Counted from the first letter of the stretch, positions 31,870-42,701 are shown. The stretch: DNA of 64,000 bases from Fodinicola feengrottensis (GCF_010993775.1 NZ_WOTO01000021.1:62001-126000), one strand, 5' to 3'. Numbers and translations are program-made. Notes: generated by a model from the sequence alone, not told the origin.

Positions 31870-31957
31870 GTCACACTGCCCGTCAAGGACGCGTCAAGAC
31901 ATCTGCCAAGTGGCGTCAAGGGACCGTCAACGCCACTCTGTGCCCTGTCGGTAGTCC
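31870..31957 (+). promoter_or_regulatory. kdpFABC promoter with 11-bp GTCAAG direct repeats
   Basis: GTCAAG-type units occur at 31882, 31893, 31905 (GCCAAG), 31915 and 31926 (GTCAAC), with a weaker GTCACA at 31870. The spacing is 10-12 bases, one helical turn, as for OmpR/PhoB-family activators. The last unit overlaps the expected -35 position of a promoter whose -10 could be TAGTCC (31952-31957). The region lies between divergent kdpD and the kdp structural genes, so KdpE is the obvious candidate. Confidence 0.6.
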
Positions 31958-32027
31958 TTACCGTCGTGGTCGCGGAGGCACCCGCCGACCGCGTCCTGCG
32001 TTTTCCCCCGGAGGGGGGTCAGTCGCG

Positions 32028-32111
32028 ATGAGCGACCTGATCTTCGTAGTACTCACGGTCGCCGTGTTCGCTCTGATCGCACTCGTGGCGAGAGGAGTCG
32101 AGCGGTTGTGA
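32028..32111 (+). CDS. 27-residue membrane peptide upstream of kdpF
   Basis: A GGAGGGGGG ribosome-binding site lies a few bases before the ATG. The product is nearly all one hydrophobic helix ([18 protein letters not shown]) ending RGVERL. Its stop overlaps the kdpF start as GTGA, so the two are translationally coupled. It is not kdpF itself, which follows. Such a peptide could be an additional stabilising subunit of the Kdp complex. Confidence 0.7.
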   Translation: MSDLIFVVLTVAVFALIALVARGVERL

Positions 32112-32206
32112 GCGTGCAGTTTCTCGCCAATATCGTCGGCCTGATCGTGGCCGTCGCGCTGATCGGCTATCTGGTGATAGCCCTGCTGTTCCCGGAGAAA
32201 TTCTGA
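32108..32206 (+). CDS. kdpF: KdpF, small subunit of the potassium-transporting ATPase
   Basis: This 32-residue peptide has one membrane helix ([20 protein letters not shown]) and the characteristic ending LFPEKF. KdpF stabilises the KdpABC complex. GTG 32108 overlaps the preceding peptide, and its stop TGA shares one base with the kdpA ATG. Confidence 0.88.
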   Translation: MSVQFLANIVGLIVAVALIGYLVIALLFPEKF

Positions 32207-33861
32207 TGTCAGCAACGGCAGCCGGATGGCTGCAGGTTCTGGTACTGGTGGCCGCGCTGGTAGCGGCGCACCGGCCGCTGGGCGATTTCATGGCCCGGAC
32301 GTTCACGGCCGTCAAACACGGGCGGATCGAACGTGTACTTTACCGGGTGATGGGAATCGACCCGGAGGCCGACATGGCCTGGCCGGTCTACCTTCGTAGC
32401 GTACTGGCCTTCTCCGCGGTCTCAGTGCTTTTTCTGTACGCCTTCGAGCGGCTGCAGGACAAACTCTGGCTGTCGCTCGGGTTCCCGCCGGTCGCACCCG
32501 ACCAGGCCTGGAACACCGCGACCAGTTTCGTCACCAACACCAACTGGCAGTCGTATTCCGGTGAGTCGACGATGGGGCATCTCGTCCAAATGGCTGGGCT
32601 CGCCGTACAGAACTTCGCCTCCGCTGCCGTTGGCATCGCGGTCGCGGTCGCGTTGATCCGCGGCTTCGCGCGGGCCAAGACGAACCGGCTCGGCAATTTC
32701 TGGGTCGACCTTTTTCGGGCCAGCTTCCGGATCCTGCTGCCGCTGTCGATCGTCGCCGCGCTGGTGCTGGTCGCCGCCGGCACGATCCAGAACTTCTCCG
32801 CCGGTACGGACGCGCACACCCTCGCGGGTGCGACCCAGCATCTCACTGGCGGGCCGGTGGCCTCGCAGGAGGCGATCAAGGAGTTGGGTACGAACGGGGG
32901 CGGTTTCTACAACGCGAACTCCGCGCACCGTTCGAGGATCCGCGCGCCTGGACCAGCCTGTTCGAGATTTTCCTGTTGTTGGTGATCCCGTTCTCGCTGC
33001 CACGCGCCTTCGGCAAGATGATCGGCGACACCCGGCAGGGCTACGCGATCGCCGGCGTGATGGGCATTCTCTGGGCGGCCTCGGTTGGCCTGCTGACCTG
33101 GGTGGAAACCGCGCACCCGGGCCTCGCGCCGCAGCTGGCGGGCTCGGCGATGGAGGGCAAGGAAGTGCGGATCGGCGTACCATTGTCCGCGCTTTTCGCC
33201 AGTTCCACGACATTGACCTCCACTGGTGCGGTGAACTCGTTCCACGACTCGTTCACCGCGTTGGGTGGCGGGATCACGATTTTCGACATGATGCTCGGCG
33301 AGATCGCTCCCGGCGGCACCGGTTCGGGTCTTTACGGAATGCTGATCCTGGCGATCATCGCGGTGTTCGTCGCCGGGCTGATGGTGGGGCGTACGCCGGA
33401 ATACCTGAAAAAGAAGATCAGTGCGCGGAATGAAGCTCGCCTCCCTCTACATTCTGACCACTCCGGCCCTGGTGCTGATCGGCACCGCGGTGGCGATCGC
33501 CATCCCGGCCGGCACCGGCTCCATTCTCAATCCCGGGGCGCATGGTCTTTCCGAAGTGCTTTACGCCTTTACGTCAGCCGCCAACAACAACGGCTCAGCT
33601 TTTGCTGGCCTGTCCGTGAACACCGGCTTCTATAACACCGCGCTCGGGCTGGTAATGGTGCTCGGCCGGTTCGTTCCGATGGTGTTCGTCCTCGCGCTGG
33701 CCGGATCGCTGGCACAGCAGAGCGCGGTGCCCGAGACCGCCGGCACACTGGCCACCCACAAGGGACTCTTCGTCGGCCTGTTGGTCGGGGTGGTGCTGAT
33801 CGTGGTGGGGCTGACGTACTTCCCGGCGCTCGCGCTGGGCCCGCTGGCCGAAGGCCTGTGA
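32206..33861 (+). CDS. kdpA: KdpA, potassium-binding channel-like subunit
   Basis: The protein of about 551 residues has roughly ten membrane helices. Selectivity-filter segments of the four repeats are seen: [35 protein letters not shown] and [11 protein letters not shown]. KdpA selects K+ and passes it to KdpB. Frame breaks occur near 32925, within the second filter region, and near 33425, but every filter motif is complete across the frames. It is translationally coupled to kdpF. Confidence 0.93.
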
Positions 33862-33908
33862 CCTGTGACTGAGACTTCGAGACTGAATTCCTTGAGGACG
33901 TGCGTGAA

Positions 33909-36030
33909 ATGACCACCCCTACCACCGGCGCCCACGCGGACCCCGGAACAGAAGGAAAAACCGGACGACTCCGGGCACCGCGTACAGGCCGGGCTGCTGG
34001 ATCCGAAGCAGCTGGTGACCTCTTTCCCGGACGCGTTGCGCAAACTCAACCCGGCGACGCTGTACCGCAACCCGGTGATGTTCATCGTCGAAATCGGGTC
34101 GGCGCTGTCCACCGTGATGGCGATCATCGACCCCAGTGTTTTCGGGATCGTCATCGCGATCTGGCTCTGGTTGACGGTTTTGGCGGCCAACCTCGCCGAG
34201 GCGGTCGCCGAGGGCCGCGGCAAGGCGCAGGCCGACAGCCTGCGCAAGACCCGTACGGACACCGTCGCCCGCCGGCTTTCGGGCTGGGAGAAGGGTCGTA
34301 CGGACATCCCTGAGACGGAGGTCCGCGCCAACGACCTCTCGCTCGGCGACCATGTGGTGGTCGAGGCCGGCCAGATCATTCCCGGCGACGGCGATGTCGT
34401 CGAAGGCATCGCGAGCGTCGACGAGTGGGCGATCACTGGCGAATCCGCGCCGGTGATCCGGGAGGCCGGCGGCGACCGGTCCGCGGTGACCGGTGGTACG
34501 CGCGTACTTTCCGACCGGATCGTGGTAAAAATCACCTCCCGGCCCGGCGAGACCTTCGTGGACCGGATGATCGCGTTGGTCGAAGGCGCATCCCGACAGA
34601 AGACGCCGAACGAGATCGCGCTGAACATCCTGCTGGCGAGCCTCACCATCATTTTCCTGATGGCGGTCGTCACGCTGCAGCCGCTGGCGATCTATTCCAA
34701 GGCACCACAGTCGCTCATTGTTTTGGTCGCCCTGTTGGTCTGCCTGATCCCGACCACGATTGGCGCGCTGCTGTCGGCGATTGGCATCGCCGGCATGGAC
34801 CGGCTCGTCCAGCGCAACGTGCTGGCGATGTCCGGGCGCGCGGTCGAGGCGGCCGGTGACGTGAACACGTTGCTGCTGGACAAAACCGGAACCATCACGC
34901 TCGGCAACCGGCAGGCGGTGGAATTCCTGCCGGTCGGCGCGGCGACGCCCGACGAGGTCGCCAACGCGGCGCAGCTTTCCAGCCTTTCCGACGAAACCCC
35001 GGAGGGCCGGAGCATCGTCGTACTGGCCAAGACGAAGTTCGGGCTGCGCGAGCGCGCCCCGGGCGAGTTGCCGGGCGCCGAATTCGTGCCTTTCACCGCC
35101 CAGACCCGGATGAGCGGCATCGACTTACCCGACGGACGTCAGGTCCGTAAGGGCGCGGCGGCCGCGGTCGCCGACTGGGTACGCAACGAAGGCGGTGTCG
35201 TACCAGCCACCCTTGGTGAGGCGGTGGACGGAATCTCCGGCTCTGGCGGCACTCCGCTGGTGGTCGCCGAGAAAACCGGCGGCCGCGCGGTCGTAGTCGG
35301 TGTCATTCACCTCAAAGATGTGGTGAAGACCGGCATGCGGGCGCGGTTCGACGAGTTGCGGGCCATGGGCATCCGTACGGTCATGATCACCGGCGACAAC
35401 CCGTTGACGGCCAAGGCGATCGCGGACGAGGCCGGCGTCGACGACTTTCTCGCCGAGGCCACCCCCGAAGACAAAATGGCACTGATCAAACGGGAGCAGG
35501 CCGGTGGCAAGCTGGTCGCGATGACCGGCGACGGCACGAACGACGCGCCGGCGCTCGCGCAGGCCGATGTCGGTGTCGCGATGAACACCGGTACGTCGGC
35601 GGCAAAAGAGGCCGGCAACATGGTCGACCTCGACTCCAACCCGACCAAACTGATCGAGATCGTGGAGATCGGCAAGCAGTTGCTGATCACCCGCGGCGCG
35701 TTGACGACCTTCTCGATCGCCAACGACGTGGCGAAGTATTTCGCGATCATCCCGGCGATGTTCGCAGTCGCGTACCCAGGTTTGGACGCACTGAACATCA
35801 TGCGGCTGCACAGCCCGACTTCGGCGATTCTGTCCGCGGTCATCTTCAACGCGATCGTCATCGTCGCGCTGATCCCGCTGTCGCTGCGCGGAGTCCGCTA
35901 CAGACCGGCATCGGCCGCGTCGATGCTGCGCCGCAACCTGCTTGTCTACGGCGTCGGCGGGCTGATCTCGCCGTTCATCGGCATCAAGATCATCGACCTG
36001 ATCGTCCAGTTCATCCCCGGAATTCGGTGA
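33909..36030 (+). CDS. kdpB: KdpB, P-type ATPase catalytic subunit
   Basis: The protein of about 706 residues carries the P-type ATPase signatures: TGESAP in the actuator domain, [12 protein letters not shown] with the phosphorylated Asp, and [18 protein letters not shown] in the hinge. [17 protein letters not shown] and [11 protein letters not shown] membrane segments match KdpB. ATP hydrolysis powers K+ import through KdpA. The only frame break, near 33945, lies in the poorly conserved N-terminus. Confidence 0.94.
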
Positions 36031-36659
36031 CCACCATGGCAACCTCCACCTCCACCATGCCGGCCTGGCTGCGCCGGCACCTGGCCGCGCTGCGGGCGCT
36101 GCTGGTCTTCACCGTGCTCCTCGGACTCGCGTACCCCTTGCTCATCACCGGCATCTCGCAGCTGGTCTTTCCGGGCGCGGCCAACGGATCCCAGCTCACC
36201 TCCGGCGACAAAGTGGTCGGCTCATCGTTGATCGGGCAGAACTTCACCGATGACAAGGGAAACCCGCTCCCCCGGTATTTCCAGTCCCGCCCGTCGGCGG
36301 CAGGCAAGACCGGCTATGACCCAACCTCCAGCGGCCCTTCCAACCTTGGACCAAACAATGCCGACCTGGTGAAGGCCATCAAACAACGGCGTGCGGAGCT
36401 GGCGGCTTTCAACGGCGTACCCGAATCGGCCGTACCAGCCGACGCCGTCACCGCCAGCGCCTCCGGCCTGGACCCGGACATCAGTCCGGCCTATGCGGCC
36501 ATCCAGGTGGCCCGGATAGCGAAAACCCGCGGCCTTTCGGTAGCCCAGGTGCAGCAGTTGGTCGACGACAACACCAGCGGACGTAACCTCGGTTTTATCG
36601 GCGACCCGCACGTGAACGTACTGCAGTTGAATCTCGCTTTGGACAAATTGCAGCCGTAA
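36027..36659 (+). CDS. kdpC: KdpC subunit
   Basis: This intact 210-residue protein has one N-terminal membrane helix ([20 protein letters not shown]) and a soluble domain with [23 protein letters not shown] and [14 protein letters not shown], all typical of KdpC. It is needed for assembly and ATP affinity of the complex. GTG 36027 overlaps the kdpB stop; ATG 36036 is an alternative. It is the last gene of the operon, followed by a large inverted repeat. Confidence 0.93.
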   Translation: MTTMATSTSTMPAWLRRHLAALRALLVFTVLLGLAYPLLITGISQLVFPGAANGSQLTSGDKVVGSSLIGQNFTDDKGNPLPRYFQSRPSAAGKTGYDPTSSGPSNLGPNNADLVKAIKQRRAELAAFNGVPESAVPADAVTASASGLDPDISPAYAAIQVARIAKTRGLSVAQVQQLVDDNTSGRNLGFIGDPHVNVLQLNLALDKLQP

Positions 36660-36675
36660 ACCCAAAAATGGAGGC

Positions 36676-36742
36676 GACCTTGAGAAGTTGACCGGTCGAA
36701 AGCCGGAAATCGCCCGGCCAGCCGGGCCAACTTCTCAAGGTC
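36676..36742. repeat. 15-bp perfect inverted repeat with structured loop after kdpC
   Basis: GACCTTGAGAAGTTG (36676-36690) is matched exactly by its reverse complement at 36728-36742; with one mismatch the arms extend to 18 bases. The 37-base interior is GC-rich and can form two smaller stems (CCGGTCGAAAGCCGG and CCCGGCCAGCCGGG). It lies 16 bases after the kdpC stop and may be the operon terminator, although the arms are unusually long and AT-containing. Confidence 0.7.
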
Positions 36743-36839
36743 AACCGCGTACCTGCTTATCTAGACGCACTCACACTGCAAGGACAGCCAGAACAGGCCA
36801 GCATGAGCCGCCGGACGCCGCTCAGTTCGCGAAGGATTT

Positions 36840-37277
36840 CTAACGGCTGAGCATTTCCACCGCTTTGGCGATGCGGCGCTCGCGGGTGGCGGTGGTTTTG
36901 GCTTCTTCGATGGCTCGTACGTGTTCTTTCCGATGGGTGTAGGGCATCGCGTCGAAGCGTTTCCGGGCCACCGGTTCGGCGTCGAGGGCCGCCGCGAAAT
37001 CGTCGGGCACGGTGACCGTACGGGGTTCGGTATCGAGTTCCACCTCGACGGTGACCAGGTCACCGGCGGCGACGCCGGCGGCCGTACGGTTCTCGGCGCT
37101 GAGCGGAACCAGGAAGCGGCCGCCCATGCTGGCGATCGTCGTGCGATATGTGTAGCTGTTGACGGTGACGTTCACCGGCGGCCGTCTACCCGCCCCGAGG
37201 CCGTCCACGACGTCGTCCGGCACCTGGATGCCGGTCGCCGTTTTGCCACCCAGCTCAACGGTCGCCTCGAATGTCAT
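36840..37277 (-). CDS. YdeI/OmpD-associated family protein with DUF1905 domain
   Basis: This intact 145-residue protein starts MTFEATVELGGKTATGIQVPDDV. The N-terminal half is a DUF1905 beta-barrel (NSYTYRTTIASMGGRFLVPL). The C-terminal half has the YdeI-like helical end (AALDAEPVARKRFDAMPYTHRKEHVRAI, key Y-T-H-R-K-E). The function is unknown for the family. ATG 37277 was chosen because it begins the conserved barrel. It is monocistronic and convergent with kdpC. Confidence 0.82.
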   Translation of the reverse strand: MTFEATVELGGKTATGIQVPDDVVDGLGAGRRPPVNVTVNSYTYRTTIASMGGRFLVPLSAENRTAAGVAAGDLVTVEVELDTEPRTVTVPDDFAAALDAEPVARKRFDAMPYTHRKEHVRAIEEAKTTATRERRIAKAVEMLSR

Positions 37278-37343
37278 CGTATCCCCCTCGCGTACGTGAC
37301 CACGATCATGCCGCCAAGGCGGGACCATGTCACGCACCGACGC

Positions 37344-38766
37344 CTACTGAGTGGGCATTTGCTGGTGGCCGGTGGGAGCCGCCGGGGCCGGATTGTCGCG
37401 GACCTCGTTCTGGGCCGTACGCAAGCTGGCGACCGTGCTCGGATAGCGGAGTTGGGCGTTTTCGCTGGGAAAGTGAGAGCCGGGGCGGTCAAACCGGAAG
37501 GCGGAGGTCAGGTCACCGGCGGTCTTCCGGCGGAAGGCGCTGATATTCGGTTCGGACACGCCGAAGCGGGCCTCCAGGAAGCGAATCAGCGAGGTGTGAT
37601 CGAAGGTTTCCGAACATACATAGCCGCCGGCCGTCCAGGGCGAGACGATCGTGGTCGGAACCCGGAACCCGAGGCCGATCGGGACACCGAGGACATACTC
37701 GTCGGGAGTGCCCAGTGGCGCGCCGTCGGCGGCACGACGTGGTCGAAATAGCCGTCGTTTTCGTCATACGTCAGGATGAAAACCGTCTTCGCCCAGACTT
37801 CCGGGTTGGACGCGATGGCGTCGATCTTCGACGCGATGTACTGCGCTCCGGCGGCCGGCATCCAGTTCGGGTGTTCGGTCTGCGCCGACGGGGCGACCAG
37901 CCAGGAAACCTGTGGGAGCCGGTCGTTCTTCTTCGCGTCCGACTCGAACCAGCCGGCGGACTTCTTGACCATCGCCCGCTTGTAGAGCGGCGACGTCCGC
38001 GGCGCATCGGCATATTGCCGGAACCACCAGGCCAGCGCGTTGTCGTCGTAGTTGTCGTGCTCCTGATAGATCTGCCAAGAAATTCCGGCCTTCTCCAGCC
38101 GCTCCGGATAGGTGGTCCAGCGGCAGATCGGGTTGTTGTACGCCGGAGTGTTGACAAAGATCGGTCCGCCGGCCTTGCCTTGCGGGTCGATCATGCCGGT
38201 CCACATGTAAAGCCGATTCGGGTTGGTCGGGCCGATCACCGAGCAGTGATAGTTGTCGCACAAGGTGAAAGCCTCGGCGAGCGCCCAGTGGAACGGGATG
38301 TCCTCGGCGGTGAAATAGCCCATTGTGTTGCGGCCCTTGGCCGGGATCCAGGCGTCCATCTTTCCGTTGTTCCAAGCCACATGCTGGTCCGGCCAGTTGT
38401 GGGCACAGCCGGGCGTGGCCTGGGCGCGCTGGTTTTGGTGGTGTCGAACCGAAAAGGCAGCAAGTAGCCGTCGGGGTGGGTCGGATCCGGCTGGTGGAAC
38501 ACCGACCTCCCGGTGCCAAGGGTGATCGCGGTCGGGTCGGAGAAGCCGCGTACGCCAGGCATGCTCCCGAAATAGTGGTCGAAGCTGCGGTTCTCCTGCA
38601 TCAGGATGACCACGTGCTCAATGTCGCGAAGGCGCGGGCGCGGCCGGCTCGGCGCGGCGGCCAGCACCTTGCGAACGTTGGTCGGCAACAGCGGGGACGC
38701 CAACGCGGCGGCGCCGGCCGCGCCAAGCAGCCGCCGACGGGTGATCGGGACAGGCGTGGTGGACAA
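37344..38766 (-). CDS. Tat-exported phosphoesterase (phospholipase C / acid phosphatase family)
   Basis: The protein of about 474 residues has a twin-arginine signal (ITRRRLLGAAGAAALASPLL). The phosphoesterase family start follows (HVVILMQENRSFDHYFGSM), then GPTNPNRLYMWTG, ISWQIYQEHDNYDDN, TEHPNWMPAAG and TYDENDGYFDHVVPP, giving the metal and catalytic residues of the phospholipase C type. It probably releases phosphate from lipids or other esters outside the cell. Frame breaks lie near 38430 and 37725. A TTG start fits an AGGGGAT site and the corrected stop of the upstream NHL gene; ATG 38811 is the alternative. Confidence 0.85.
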
Positions 38767-38774
38767 CGGATCCC

Positions 38775-39956
38775 CTAGTTTTTTGTGGGCGGAAGACGGC
38801 GATCCGGTCATGGCCAGAGTCGGCGACCAGGATGTCGGCGTTGGCGGCGAAAGCTATCGCCTGCGGGAATTTGAGCATGCCGGCGTCTGTGCTGTCGCCG
38901 AACTGGGCGAGGAACGGGCCGCTGGCCCGAAATATCTGCACGAAGCCGTAGTCCTGCTGGCTCACCAGGAGGTGGCCGGCCGGATCGACGCCGACCGCGG
39001 CCGGGTTGGACATCCCGCCGTACTGACTGTTCTGGCCGGCGCCAAGCGTGGTTTTCGCAACTCCAGCTGGTGAATAGCTGACCACCGCGTCGTCGCCATT
39101 GCCGGCGGTGCCGTTCTGGGCGACCCACAGCGTGCCGTCCGGACCGACCGCGATGCCTTGCGGGCCGCCCATTTTCGCGGTGATCGCCCGCTGGTACGTA
39201 CGATCCACTGTGGAAAACACCGCGACCCGAACGTTTGCGCTGTCTGAGACGTACAAAAGGTCACCGCTCAGCGCGACTGACCGCGGCTCGAGCAATTGGC
39301 CCTGCCCGTAGGTCGCGATATACCGGCCGTACGCGGAAAATTCCTGCACCCGGTCATTGCCGGTGTCGGCGACGAAAACTCGCCCAGTGGCGCTGACCGC
39401 GACGCTCTGCGGGCTGCAGAACTGGCCGGGTCCAGTGCCCGCGCGGCCGAACCGCAGCAGGGATCGGCCACTCTGCGCGAAAACCGCCACTTGGTGGTGA
39501 CCAGTGTCAGCAACCCACACGAAACCGCGCGAGTCCACCGCGACCCCGGCCGGCTCCCGCAGCTGGCCGCGGAGCTGGCTCACATAGACCGGCGGCACCA
39601 TGGGTTGAACCGGCGTCACGGTGAATCGCACCGGGTCCGCGAGAGCGGTGTATCCGTCGTTGTAAAGGTAAAACGCGAGGTACTTGCCAGGCGTCAGCGA
39701 GCCGCTGCCGAAGTCGACGCTGCCGGCCTGCTGGGTCACGTACTGCCAGGTGGTGGACGGTCCCACGTACGAGCCGTCGACCGGCCCGTTGCCCGGGTCG
39801 GAATAGATGCCCACCCAGTTCGTCGAGGTGACCCTGTCCGCGGTCGTCGCGTACGTGAAAGTCACCTGCTCGCCCTGCTCCACACTCGGCGGGGTGACCG
39901 TGAGCGTCCCCCCCGATGGCGATGGCCTTCGTGGCTCTCGTACGTTCGACCAGCAT
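38775..39956 (-). CDS. NHL-repeat protein with N-terminal beta-sandwich domain
   Basis: The protein of about 393 residues starts with an Ig/calcineurin-N-like domain (SVEQGEQVTFTYATTADRV, TNWVGIYSDPGNGPVDGSY, GKYLAFYLYNDGYTAL). About six NHL units follow (LREPAGVAVDSRGFVWVADT, FCSPQSVAVSATGRVFVADT, FPQAIAFAANADILVADSGH), forming a beta-propeller. The corrected stop uses an A-run at 38785 that is one base short; another break lies in a run of seven C near 39908. The N-terminus, including any signal peptide, is uncertain. It lies just upstream of the phosphoesterase and is probably co-expressed. Confidence 0.72.
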
Positions 39957-40080
39957 CCGGCGCGCCCTCTCGCTCCAGGCCGCACCCGCACGGCCGCCAA
40001 GACGCTACGTACGGCAGTACCGGCTGGTCAACCACCCCAGGCGAACGCAGGGAAAACATTTGCCCCGATACTGTCGACCG

Positions 40081-40662
40081 GTGCCGACCATTGTTTTCCT
40101 GAACGGGCCGTCGTCAGCCGGCAAGACCAGCCTCGGCCGCGCGCTGCAGAACCAGCTCGACGAGCCGTATTTGTTGCTCGGTCTCGACACGTGTTTCGCG
40201 ATGGTGCCGGAGAAATGGGCCGGCGGCCCGGTCGGACCGTACCGGCATCTGGGCATCCATTATCAGGATTTGCCGGACCAGGATGGATGTTCGGTCCGTG
40301 GCATCGGTTATGGCGAGGCGGGATGGACCATGTTGTCCGGTTTCCACCTCGCGGTGGCGGCGCTGGTCGAGGCCGGCAACAACGTGATCGTGGACGAGAT
40401 GCTGCTCGACGGCCGAGTCCGAGACCACTGGCTGGGCGTGCTCGCGCCGATGCGAACACTGTTCGTACGAGTCGACTGCGCGCTGCCCGAACTGGAGCGG
40501 CGGGAGCGGCTGCGCGGTAACCCGCCCGGGCTCAGCCGGTGGTCGTACGAGCGGGTGCACGACGGCATGCGGTACGACGCGACCATCGACACCACCCACC
40601 AGCTACCCACCGAGGCTGCCACTGGCCTCCTGCGGAGCGGAACTGTCGTACCCGGCTCGTAG
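40081..40662 (+). CDS. Chloramphenicol phosphotransferase-like P-loop kinase
   Basis: This intact 193-residue protein starts from GTG with VFLNGPSSAGKTSLGRALQN, a Walker A loop in the setting typical of chloramphenicol phosphotransferase-like proteins. LLGLDTCFAMVPEKW, NNVIVDEMLLDGRVRDHW and FVRVDCALPELERRERLRG complete the family pattern. True resistance enzymes phosphorylate the drug at its 3'-OH; many homologues act on unknown small molecules, so drug resistance should not be assumed. Confidence 0.8.
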   Translation: MPTIVFLNGPSSAGKTSLGRALQNQLDEPYLLLGLDTCFAMVPEKWAGGPVGPYRHLGIHYQDLPDQDGCSVRGIGYGEAGWTMLSGFHLAVAALVEAGNNVIVDEMLLDGRVRDHWLGVLAPMRTLFVRVDCALPELERRERLRGNPPGLSRWSYERVHDGMRYDATIDTTHQLPTEAATGLLRSGTVVPGS

Positions 40663-40689
40663 AGTGTCCTTGACTGACCACGGACGAGC

Positions 40690-41564
40690 ATGGGAGTGGC
40701 GCGAATGATCTTGGTGACGGGTGCGGGCGGGACGGTTGGCAGCGCCCTCCTCGACGAGCTGAGCGCTCTCGGCCACCAGCCGAGACGGGCCTTCCACTCC
40801 CCCGCCAAGACGGCCCTGGCCAGCGCGGATGGCCTGGACGCGGTCACCATCGACTTCGGCCAACCAGACACCCTTCCCGCCGCGATGGCCGGCGTCCAGA
40901 CGGTTTTCCTGCTCGGGACCAGCGGTCCGAGCCAGCCTGAACACGAGGGCAACATGGTCGCCGCGGCTCGGGCGGCCGGCGTGCGGCGGATCGTCAAGCT
41001 GTCCGCGTGGCGCGCGGACGAGGACCTGACTCCGATCGGGCGCTTCCACCATGCGAGCGAGCAGGCCGTGCGGACCTCCGGGCTGGCTTGGACATTCCTG
41101 CGACCGAACTTCTACCTGCAGAATTTCACCCGCAGGCTGGCCGCGTCGATCCGGGATACCGGCGGTTTCGCCCAGCTGGCCAGCGACGCGCCGATCGCCT
41201 TCGTGGACGCCCGGGGGATGTGGCCGCGGTGGCCGCCCGGGTGCTCGTCGAGCCTGGTCACGACGAGCAGGCATACGAACTCACCGGCCCGGCGGCGCTC
41301 ACCTACGCCGAGGCCGCCACGGCGATCGGGAAGGTGCTTGGCCAGCCGGTCGTGTTCCGTGGATTGACCGCCGCGCAGGCCCGCGCCGAGATGCTCGCCG
41401 ACGGGATCCCGGCCGGGTTCGCGGACATCCTGCTGGAGGTCAGCCTGGCCTATCATCAGCATGGTGGTGCGGACCGGCTCACCACCACCGTGAAGGACCT
41501 CACCGGCCGCGAGCCGATCTCACTGGAGCGGTTCGTTCAGGATCATCGGGAGGCTTTCGCCTAG
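40690..41564 (+). CDS. NmrA-type NAD(P)-binding oxidoreductase
   Basis: The protein of about 290 residues starts MILVTGAGGTVGSALLDELSA, with the G-x-x-G-x-x-G dinucleotide motif, followed by GVQTVFLLGT, RRIVKLSAW and WTFLRPNFYLQNF, the pattern of atypical SDR/NmrA reductases. After a frame break near 41215 it continues DVAAVAARVLVEPGHDEQAYELTGP. ATG 40705 begins the conserved strand; ATG 40690 is upstream. The substrate is unknown. Confidence 0.82.
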
Positions 41565-41577
41565 GCCCTGTCGGGGT

Positions 41578-42574
41578 TCACCAACGGTCGTGCACGTACG
41601 GCCGGATCAGCTCGTCGTAGACCGCCTTCACCTCGGCATGTACGTCGTCGCCGAGCGCGCGCGAGCGGCGCCAGCGCTGCCGCAGCGGCGTTTCCGGCCG
41701 CCTGCTCGGCATTGCGGGCGCCCGGAATGACCACCGACACCTGCGGCAGGTCGACGATCCAGCGCAGCGCGAACTGCGCCATAGTGGCGCCGTCCGGCAC
41801 CAGCGGACGAAGCCGCTCGACGGCGCGTAGGCCTTCCTCGTACGGGACGCCGGAGAAGGTCTCGCCCACGTCGAAGGCCTCGCCGTGCCGGTTGTACGTC
41901 CGGTGGTCGTCCGGTCCGAAGGTGGTGTCCTTTGTGTAGCGACCACTCAAAAGCCCGGATGCGAGCGGCACTCGGGCGATGATCGCGACCCCGGCCGCGT
42001 CGGCAGCCGGCAGCACCTGCTCCAACGGCTTCAGCCGGAACGCGTTCAGGATGATCTGGACGCTGGCAACATGCGGACGGGCAATGGCCTTCAGCGCCTC
42101 GTCGACCGTTTCGACGCTCACGCCGTACGCGGCGACGCGACCCTCGTCGACCAGTTCGTCGAGCGAGTCGAAAACCTCGTCGGTGTCGTAGAGAGCCGCC
42201 GGCGGGCAGTGCAGCTGCACGAGATCGAGAATGTCAACGCCGAGATTGGTCCGGGACCGGTCGTTCCAGGCCCGGAAATGATCGCGGCTGTAGTTGGCCA
42301 CGGTCTGCTCCGCGCGCCGGCCCATCTTGGTGGCCACCGTGATCCCGTCACCGCGCTCGCGCAGGAACTGGCCCACCAGCGTCTCGCTCCGGCCGTCGCC
42401 GTAAACATCGGCGGTGTCAAAGAAAGTCACTCCATGGTCGGCCGCCGCGTGCGCGTGCAACACGGCCAGCGCGTCCGCCTCGTCGACGGTGCCCCAGTCC
42501 GCGCCGAGCTGCCAGCAGCCCAGCCCGACCACACTGACCTCGCGGCCCCGCCGCTTCGCGATTCGTTTCTGCAC
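41578..42574 (-). CDS. Aldo/keto reductase, second copy
   Basis: The protein of about 332 residues has the AKR tetrad in FFDTADVYGDG (Asp, Tyr), VATKMGRR (Lys) and LVQLHCPP (His). VSVVIPGARNAEQAAGN is the cofactor-binding end. It is only distantly like the AKR at 7541, fitting the group that begins EVSVVGLGCWQLG. The last 35 residues are recovered after a frame break near 41680 (LGDDVHAEVKAVYDELIRPY). GTG 42574 is the likely start. It is convergent with the NmrA gene. Confidence 0.85.
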
Positions 42575-42701
42575 ATCCACGATCCTAGTAGTACTGACTC
42601 GAAAACATAGAGGCGAGTGGGTGGAAGAAGACCTCCGACACGACGAACGCAACCCACCTCCACGAGATGACTAGTGACGACTTACTGGGCAACTCGGTCA
42701 A

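Noticed and set aside
32028..32111. Calling the first small ORF kdpF
   Set aside because: The next ORF (32108-32206) has the characteristic NIVGL start and FPEKF ending and overlaps kdpA. The first peptide is different.
40081..40662. Chloramphenicol resistance gene
   Set aside because: Only family-level similarity is visible. Many homologues do not act on chloramphenicol, so resistance cannot be claimed.
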